Positions 59,366 through 64,000 of a stretch of DNA of 64,000 nt are shown one piece after another. Numbering within the stretch: position 1 is the first letter of the stretch; each line of letters opens with the position of its first letter. A program made the position numbers and the translations under genes. The stretch lies in assembly GCF_003033885.1 (NCBI RefSeq), contig NZ_CP024081.1, positions 2,090,467 through 2,154,466 on the forward strand. The letters run 5' to 3'. The notes under the pieces are model-generated. The model did not search any database, was not told the DNA's origin, and saw only the letters and a list, made by a program, of their open reading frames with translations. Source of the stretch: Pseudomonas rhizophila (GTDB lineage Bacteria; Pseudomonadota; Gammaproteobacteria; Pseudomonadales; Pseudomonadaceae).

Positions 59366-62300
59366 ATGATCGACGATGACACCGACGATATTGATGGGCG
59401 CGACGCGGCAGAAATATCAGAAGGAACTAACAGAGTTAATGCCGATAAAACTTATGATGTGCGTAAGGTGTCGGACGTTGTTTCTGCAGATGGTTTGGCT
59501 ACAGAGCACACAGTGTTTATATATCCAATTGGTAGTGGGGTTGCTATCGCGAAGTTTAAGTTTGAGTACGAGTGGAGTTCCGATGGCGCATCATTTACCG
59601 TTGTGGGAAAACAGTATTTATCAAGGCCTAGTGGTTTGGCTAACTGTTATTTTAGTTTGAGGGTTGAGAGTAACGGTAACTGGATTCCAGCAAGTGAAGA
59701 AAATGCGCGTCAGGATGATACGTGGCATAGCTTTCCGTTTGTGCACACCGTAAGGAGTAATGCTAGCGAGGAGCTGATTAGTGTACGGGTTTTGTATTGG
59801 CAGGGTAATAATCGGATGGATATGAACAATTACTTTATAGCCTCTTACAGTCGTCAGAGCCCTTCGATAACGAGCCCTGTCCGTAACGATGACGTGCTAC
59901 CCAATCTGGAGGTTTCAGGTACAGCTACTTCTGAAGCCTGGGTTGCGGTTTATGAAGGCCACACAGCTCGGCAATTGTCGGACTGGGTGGAATCCGGTTC
60001 TGCATGGCGAACAAGTTTGCGTGAACCGCTGACCCCAGGGATAAAAGTACTGACAGCCAGACAGCAACACCGTGGCGTGCTATCAGGCTGGGCCGACAAT
60101 ATATCTGTGACGGTACTGCCCAAGCCCTCCATCTCATCCCCTATTTCCGGATCGAACATAGAGCATCGCAGGCCGGAAATTTCTGGCTCTGGGGTACCGA
60201 CCGCAGAGGTGCAACTTCACGTCAGCCATTCGGCGGATGAAATACCCCATCCAGTGTGCATCGTTGATTCGCAACGGCACTGGAGAACAACGCCGCATAA
60301 CAATTTGCCGTTGGGGGCATTTGTGTTTACTGCCAGACAGACATCGGCTGGTATGCATTCTGACTGGGCAGACAATGTTTCTGTTGTGATTGAATTACCC
60401 GTACCTGTCATCACCGGCCCCGTAGCCCATTCGGTGCAAGACAGGACCTTTACCGTGACCGGCAACAATGGGCGTTCGGGTGCCATCGTTCAGGTATTCA
60501 GAGATCTGACCGACGATCCTAAATTGGGAGAGACCAACACGTTGACGGGGGCTAATTGGAGCTGTTCCGTTACAGCGCCTGTAGGGAATATATCGCTGGT
60601 AGCACTCCAACTAGTAGGCGGGACGCCCTCGAATCGAGGCGCACCCCGAGCCTTCAGAATCCGCCCTCCGGCATTGACCGACGTCACCGTCACCACGCCG
60701 ACGGACACCTCGGTGAAGTTCGAAGGCAGCGGCTACACCGGTTCAACCGTCCAGATCACGGTTGTCAGCGGGCCCGATGCCCCTGCGCCGGGCCCTGTAC
60801 CGGTGAATGGAGGCAGCTGGAACACAACCGCAACAAATTGGCCATTTGGTTCTTACAGCGTGAAGGCTGTCCAGCGGTTTCCCGACGGTGACAATGGCTG
60901 GATTGACTCGCAGCCGTACACGTTCCCGGTCAACCTGAGACTTCCAGACCCGACCGATATCACCTACACACCGGTCTACCGGCCCGTGTTCTCGGGTAAA
61001 GGTTTCAACGGTGCGACGGTGAAGATTCTGAATCCCGACGACTCACCAGCGGCCCCCGAAAGGACGGTGTCCGGCGGTGTGTGGTCGAGCCCCGCCTCAG
61101 CGGAGTGGGGGCCGACGTTCGAGCGCCAGGTTAAAATCAGACAATTCAAGGATGGTCAGGAATCGCCAACCTGGCAGGAAATCGAGGTCACCATCCCACC
61201 GCTGGCACCGGTCATGAACGTGCCGGTGGAAAATGGTCTCTCGCCCAACCTCAGTGGCACTTGCTGGCCGGAGGCGGTGCTGACACTCACATTCAGTGAC
61301 AGCGCCACCGAACACCCCATCGAGAACAACAACGGCACCTGGAGTTTCCGGCGCACCGAGCCGTTTGCCCCCGAGGTCACCCACACCGCGACCCTGATCC
61401 AGACCGCCGCCCAGCAACCCTCACCGCCAGCGCAAAGGACCTTCTCGGTTGCCACACCCATGCGCAAACCGGTGATCACGTATCCCGCTCCCAGTGCCGA
61501 GGTCGGTCGCGTGCTGACCGTCCGTGGGCGTGATGGTATGGCCGAGGCGTCGATGCAAGTGCGTGACGCGCAATTTCAAACGGAGCTGGGCGATCCCAAA
61601 GTGCTGACCGCCGACGGCGAATGGTCCGTCGAGTTGCCCGTGCTGGAGTTTCGTCCCTACACCATCGACGCGCAACAGACCCTGCGTGGGGAGCCGTCCG
61701 AGCGCAGTGAAACCCTGAGGTTCGAGGTGGTGGTGTTGCCACCGGAGTTTGACGTGCCGCAGCCGGGCGGCAACCTGCCGCGCAGCATGACGTTGTCTGG
61801 CACAGGCATGCAGGGCGGGTGGGTTGATATCTGGCTCCAGGGTGCAAGCGAGCCGTTGATCGAAGATGTTTTTGTGGGCGCCGATGGCTGGAGTGCTGAC
61901 GTGACCCTACCGGTAGGCGAAACCACGATTGTGGCCCGGCAACGCTTCGAAGGTCGGCCCTCCAAGGACACTGCGCCGCTGACCTTCAACGTCGTGCCTG
62001 CTGCCCCGTTCATTGAAACCCCGGCCACCGACGAGCCCATCGGCCGGCGTGTGGTGGTGTCGGGTTTCGGTGTGCCGGGCGATACCGTGACGGTAAAACT
62101 GGGAGATGCCACGCATGCGGTGCTGGGCAGTAGCCCGGTGCTGGAGGATCGCACCTGGTCGGTGACGGTGGAGTTCGATCAACCCGGGGGCCTCTACGGC
62201 CTGATGGCCGTGGCGTCGAGCGAGGGTTTTGATTCCGCCGATTCGCCGGCGCGGTCGGTGGTGCTGGGCACCTATCAACCTTCCATCGACGTGCCCGTGA

Positions 62301-62593
62301 CTGGAGGTTGGGTCGACAACCCGGTTCGCTTCGAAGGCGAGGGAAGACCGGGTGTTGGGCGAGTGGTGAGCTGGTTCAATCCGGATCAAGTCTGGGCTTC
62401 GGATCTCAACGTCGAAGCGGGTGGTTGGCAGGGAGGGGCGTCGCAATCGTTGGCCGCTGGCGGCCACTGGTGCCGGTTCAGGCAAACCATCACCGACACG
62501 GCGGACGGCGCGACGGCCTCCGATTGGGTTGAGAGCGGGCGCTTTGAAGTCCAGCCGCCCAGCAGCCCGACCCAGGCGCCCAACTCCCGATAG
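59366..62593 (+). CDS. Large Ig-like repeat protein adjacent to TcA
   Basis: 1075 residues without signal peptide. The first about 165 residues are a separate domain (VFIYPIGSGVAIAKFKFEYEWSSDG). From about 170 on there are ten consecutive Ig-like modules of about 85-95 residues, each beginning P-x-I-x-x-P and containing SGxG/GWADN patterns (SPSITSPVRNDD, PKPSISSPISGS, VPVITGPVAHSV, KPVITYPAPSAE, QPSIDVPVTGGW). The 5' third is clearly AT-richer than the 3' part, suggesting a mosaic origin. GGAG precedes the ATG by 8 nt. Upstream lux-box-like site and immediate proximity to TcA suggest a role with the toxin (adhesion, receptor contact or release); this is inference. Confidence 0.8.
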   Translation: MIDDDTDDIDGRDAAEISEGTNRVNADKTYDVRKVSDVVSADGLATEHTVFIYPIGSGVAIAKFKFEYEWSSDGASFTVVGKQYLSRPSGLANCYFSLRVESNGNWIPASEENARQDDTWHSFPFVHTVRSNASEELISVRVLYWQGNNRMDMNNYFIASYSRQSPSITSPVRNDDVLPNLEVSGTATSEAWVAVYEGHTARQLSDWVESGSAWRTSLREPLTPGIKVLTARQQHRGVLSGWADNISVTVLPKPSISSPISGSNIEHRRPEISGSGVPTAEVQLHVSHSADEIPHPVCIVDSQRHWRTTPHNNLPLGAFVFTARQTSAGMHSDWADNVSVVIELPVPVITGPVAHSVQDRTFTVTGNNGRSGAIVQVFRDLTDDPKLGETNTLTGANWSCSVTAPVGNISLVALQLVGGTPSNRGAPRAFRIRPPALTDVTVTTPTDTSVKFEGSGYTGSTVQITVVSGPDAPAPGPVPVNGGSWNTTATNWPFGSYSVKAVQRFPDGDNGWIDSQPYTFPVNLRLPDPTDITYTPVYRPVFSGKGFNGATVKILNPDDSPAAPERTVSGGVWSSPASAEWGPTFERQVKIRQFKDGQESPTWQEIEVTIPPLAPVMNVPVENGLSPNLSGTCWPEAVLTLTFSDSATEHPIENNNGTWSFRRTEPFAPEVTHTATLIQTAAQQPSPPAQRTFSVATPMRKPVITYPAPSAEVGRVLTVRGRDGMAEASMQVRDAQFQTELGDPKVLTADGEWSVELPVLEFRPYTIDAQQTLRGEPSERSETLRFEVVVLPPEFDVPQPGGNLPRSMTLSGTGMQGGWVDIWLQGASEPLIEDVFVGADGWSADVTLPVGETTIVARQRFEGRPSKDTAPLTFNVVPAAPFIETPATDEPIGRRVVVSGFGVPGDTVTVKLGDATHAVLGSSPVLEDRTWSVTVEFDQPGGLYGLMAVASSEGFDSADSPARSVVLGTYQPSIDVPVTGGWVDNPVRFEGEGRPGVGRVVSWFNPDQVWASDLNVEAGGWQGGASQSLAAGGHWCRFRQTITDTADGATASDWVESGRFEVQPPSSPTQAPNSR

Positions 62594-62604
62594 ACGGTCA
62601 TGGA

Positions 62605-62624
62605 ACCTGTCGGTTCTGACAGTA
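62605..62624. promoter_or_regulatory. Lux-box-like site upstream of TcA
   Basis: ACCTGTCGGTTCTGACAGTA matches the TcB palindrome at 16 of 20 positions and keeps NNCT-N12-AGNN. It begins 12 bp after the Ig-like stop and ends 101 bp before the TcA ATG, giving TcA its own promoter. Confidence 0.65.
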
Positions 62625-62725
62625 GACGGCTTGGGCTCTCAAGCGCCAAATCACGTTAAGCAAACGCTCGGCCTGACGGCTTCGTCGGGCCGCTTCGGGC
62701 CGTTATCGAATTCGAGGACTCGTCC

Positions 62726-64000
62726 ATGGCTGACTCCCGCCCCGCTTTACAGCTGCTAAATCAGGTGTTCAGTGACCAACAACTCACCCACTACGCAACG
62801 CTGCACACGTACCTCGAAGAGGGCGGTTCGATCTTTACGCTGGTGGAAAAGGGCGTGCAGGGATTGGTGAGGGACTTTGGCGTGAGCGCCGATGACGCTC
62901 GTCAGCTGTTACGGCGCCTCAACAGCATGGCCATTTACCTGCGGCGTCAGTTCATCGAGCACACCCTGTACGGTTCGGCAAAAGAGCAGCGGCGGGCAAG
63001 CAGTGGTTTGCTGTCGATGGTTCAAGGCCCCAGTTTCGAGCTCTTGTTCAATCCTCAGTTCGACAGCTTGTGCCCACCCCAGGCCCTGGAGTCTTTCGCA
63101 TCACCCGTGGCGTATTTGATTGAGTTGATGCGGTGGATCGAGCAACGCATCGAAGCGGTTTCAAGCGACGCAAGCAAGTTGCCCTTGCATGACCGGCGCA
63201 AAGACCTGAAGCCGCTGAGCATCGATTTCAACGCAGTGCATCAATCGGTGTCGTCGGTGGACATCATCGTCCCGGTGCTGGAAAAGTTTATCGGTTTGCT
63301 TCCGGAGGAACTGGAACAGGCCATGATCGAGGCGCGTTATCCCAACGGGCTGCCGTACTTCCAACATTGGGTCACGGTGGACACCGTTGCCCGCCACCAT
63401 GGCCTGTCGGTGGGCAGTTTTGCCCAAAGCGTGAGCCCGTCCTTTCCGTATTTTTTCCAGACCCAGGCCTGGTACAGCGATGTGGGCCCGGCCCTGGCCC
63501 ATGCGTCGCGGCTGGGGCCTTATCAGCGGCGGTTGCTGACGGAGCCGCCCGTAGAGTTTGAGGGAGAAGGGGAGGGAGGCGAATACGAACACATGATTTT
63601 TTATATGCAGAACTTCGGCGCCGACGCGCTGAATTGGCAGGACCTCATCGAGGTGCCGTTCTTCGGCGAACGGACCAAGCTCGACACCCAGGGGCTCGAG
63701 GCTTTGCTGTCGGTACGGGGCTTTGCGCCAGTGCGTTCGGCCAATGTGACGTACTCGTCGCAGGTGCCTGAAGAACCGGAAAGCGGGCGCTCCGGTTCGG
63801 TTTACCTCAACGCCAATGCCCACCCCGCTCTCCATATTACCGGTCGCGGAGAGGGCAATTTGTTTCTTCATAAACTCTCCGTGAGCCCAGGCAACGCGGC
63901 GGGACTTGCGCATTACGACCGAATGAATCGCAAGTTGCGCCTGGATCAATGGTTGGCACTGCCCAGCGAACAGGTGGATGCGCTGCTGGTGGCGGCCATC
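62726..64000 (+). CDS. TcA-type toxin subunit, N-terminal part (runs off the window)
   Basis: 425 codons open to the right edge from ATG 62726. It begins MADSRPALQLLNQVFSDQQL. The stretch FNPQFDSLCPPQALESFASPVAYLIELMRWIEQRI is the VRP1-type signature of TcA/TcdA and SpvA-like proteins. TcA pentamers form the translocation channel that injects the TcC tail through the target membrane. Only the start of a protein expected to exceed 1000 residues is visible. No ribosome site is clear (GAGGAC 9 nt upstream is the best). It is 13 kb from TcB and on the opposite strand. Confidence 0.85.
   Translation, partial: MADSRPALQLLNQVFSDQQLTHYATLHTYLEEGGSIFTLVEKGVQGLVRDFGVSADDARQLLRRLNSMAIYLRRQFIEHTLYGSAKEQRRASSGLLSMVQGPSFELLFNPQFDSLCPPQALESFASPVAYLIELMRWIEQRIEAVSSDASKLPLHDRRKDLKPLSIDFNAVHQSVSSVDIIVPVLEKFIGLLPEELEQAMIEARYPNGLPYFQHWVTVDTVARHHGLSVGSFAQSVSPSFPYFFQTQAWYSDVGPALAHASRLGPYQRRLLTEPPVEFEGEGEGGEYEHMIFYMQNFGADALNWQDLIEVPFFGERTKLDTQGLEALLSVRGFAPVRSANVTYSSQVPEEPESGRSGSVYLNANAHPALHITGRGEGNLFLHKLSVSPGNAAGLAHYDRMNRKLRLDQWLALPSEQVDALLVAAI

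Noticed and set aside
1..64000. tRNA, rRNA, prophage or insertion-sequence genes
   Set aside because: None seen: no tRNA-like cloverleaf or CCA-ended stem, no transposase or integrase motif in any convincing frame. A covariance-model search would be decisive for RNAs.

Overview
The window looks like chromosomal DNA of a fluorescent pseudomonad (Pseudomonas fluorescens group). Supporting evidence: GC-rich coding sequence, two families of REP-type palindromes (GGGAGCGAGCCTGCTCGCGA and GAGGGGATTTATCCCC types) in many intergenic gaps, and a core block fumA - sadC-like - ferredoxin reductase - enoyl-CoA hydratase - pykA in the same order as I recall from P. aeruginosa (PA4333-PA4329). This is from sequence and memory; no database was searched.

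Layout. 1-2.8 kb: end of an amino acid permease and a glutamate-synthase-like oxidoreductase. 3-12.9 kb: a signalling island. One minus-strand operon encodes a REC-PAS-GGDEF-(degenerate EAL) protein, a REC-(degenerate GGDEF)-EAL protein, a periplasmic di-haem peroxidase, a membrane histidine kinase and a REC-histidine kinase. Divergent to it is a response regulator with an HD-GYP-like domain that has lost its HD dyad. 13-27.8 kb: metabolic and regulatory genes (Nudix, LysE exporter, GNAT, metR/metE, alpha/beta hydrolase, a 2-ketoarginine decarboxylase-like plus aldehyde dehydrogenase pair with a LysR gene, AraC regulator, small monooxygenase, flavin reductase). 28-30.5 kb: a secreted 13-residue-repeat protein and a KgtP-type 2-oxoglutarate permease with a strong sigma-54 promoter. 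30.5-35.8 kb: a complete alternate chaperone-usher (CFA/I or cable-pilus type) fimbrial operon. 36-39.7 kb: a small HTH regulator and a DctB/DctD-like two-component system. 39.7-49.9 kb: Tc insecticidal-toxin-type genes, one TcB and two TcC proteins with unrelated C-terminal tails. 50.2-57 kb: the core block. 57.2-59.3 kb: a lipoprotein, a PilZ protein and a decayed strip. 59.4-64 kb: a 1075-residue Ig-like repeat protein and the start of a TcA gene that runs off the window.

How the parts may work together. A 20-bp palindrome with the architecture of a LuxR-type lux box (NNCT-N12-AGNN; best copy ACCTGTCAGATCTGACAGGT) lies about 70-100 bp upstream of TcB, TcA, the Ig-like gene and a 415-residue orphan gene 34 kb away. 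A fifth, weaker copy lies in the decayed strip. This suggests a dispersed toxin regulon under a LuxR-family regulator encoded elsewhere. The signalling island looks like a c-di-GMP make/break pair in one operon with a periplasmic haem protein and two kinases. sadC and PilZ add further c-di-GMP functions.
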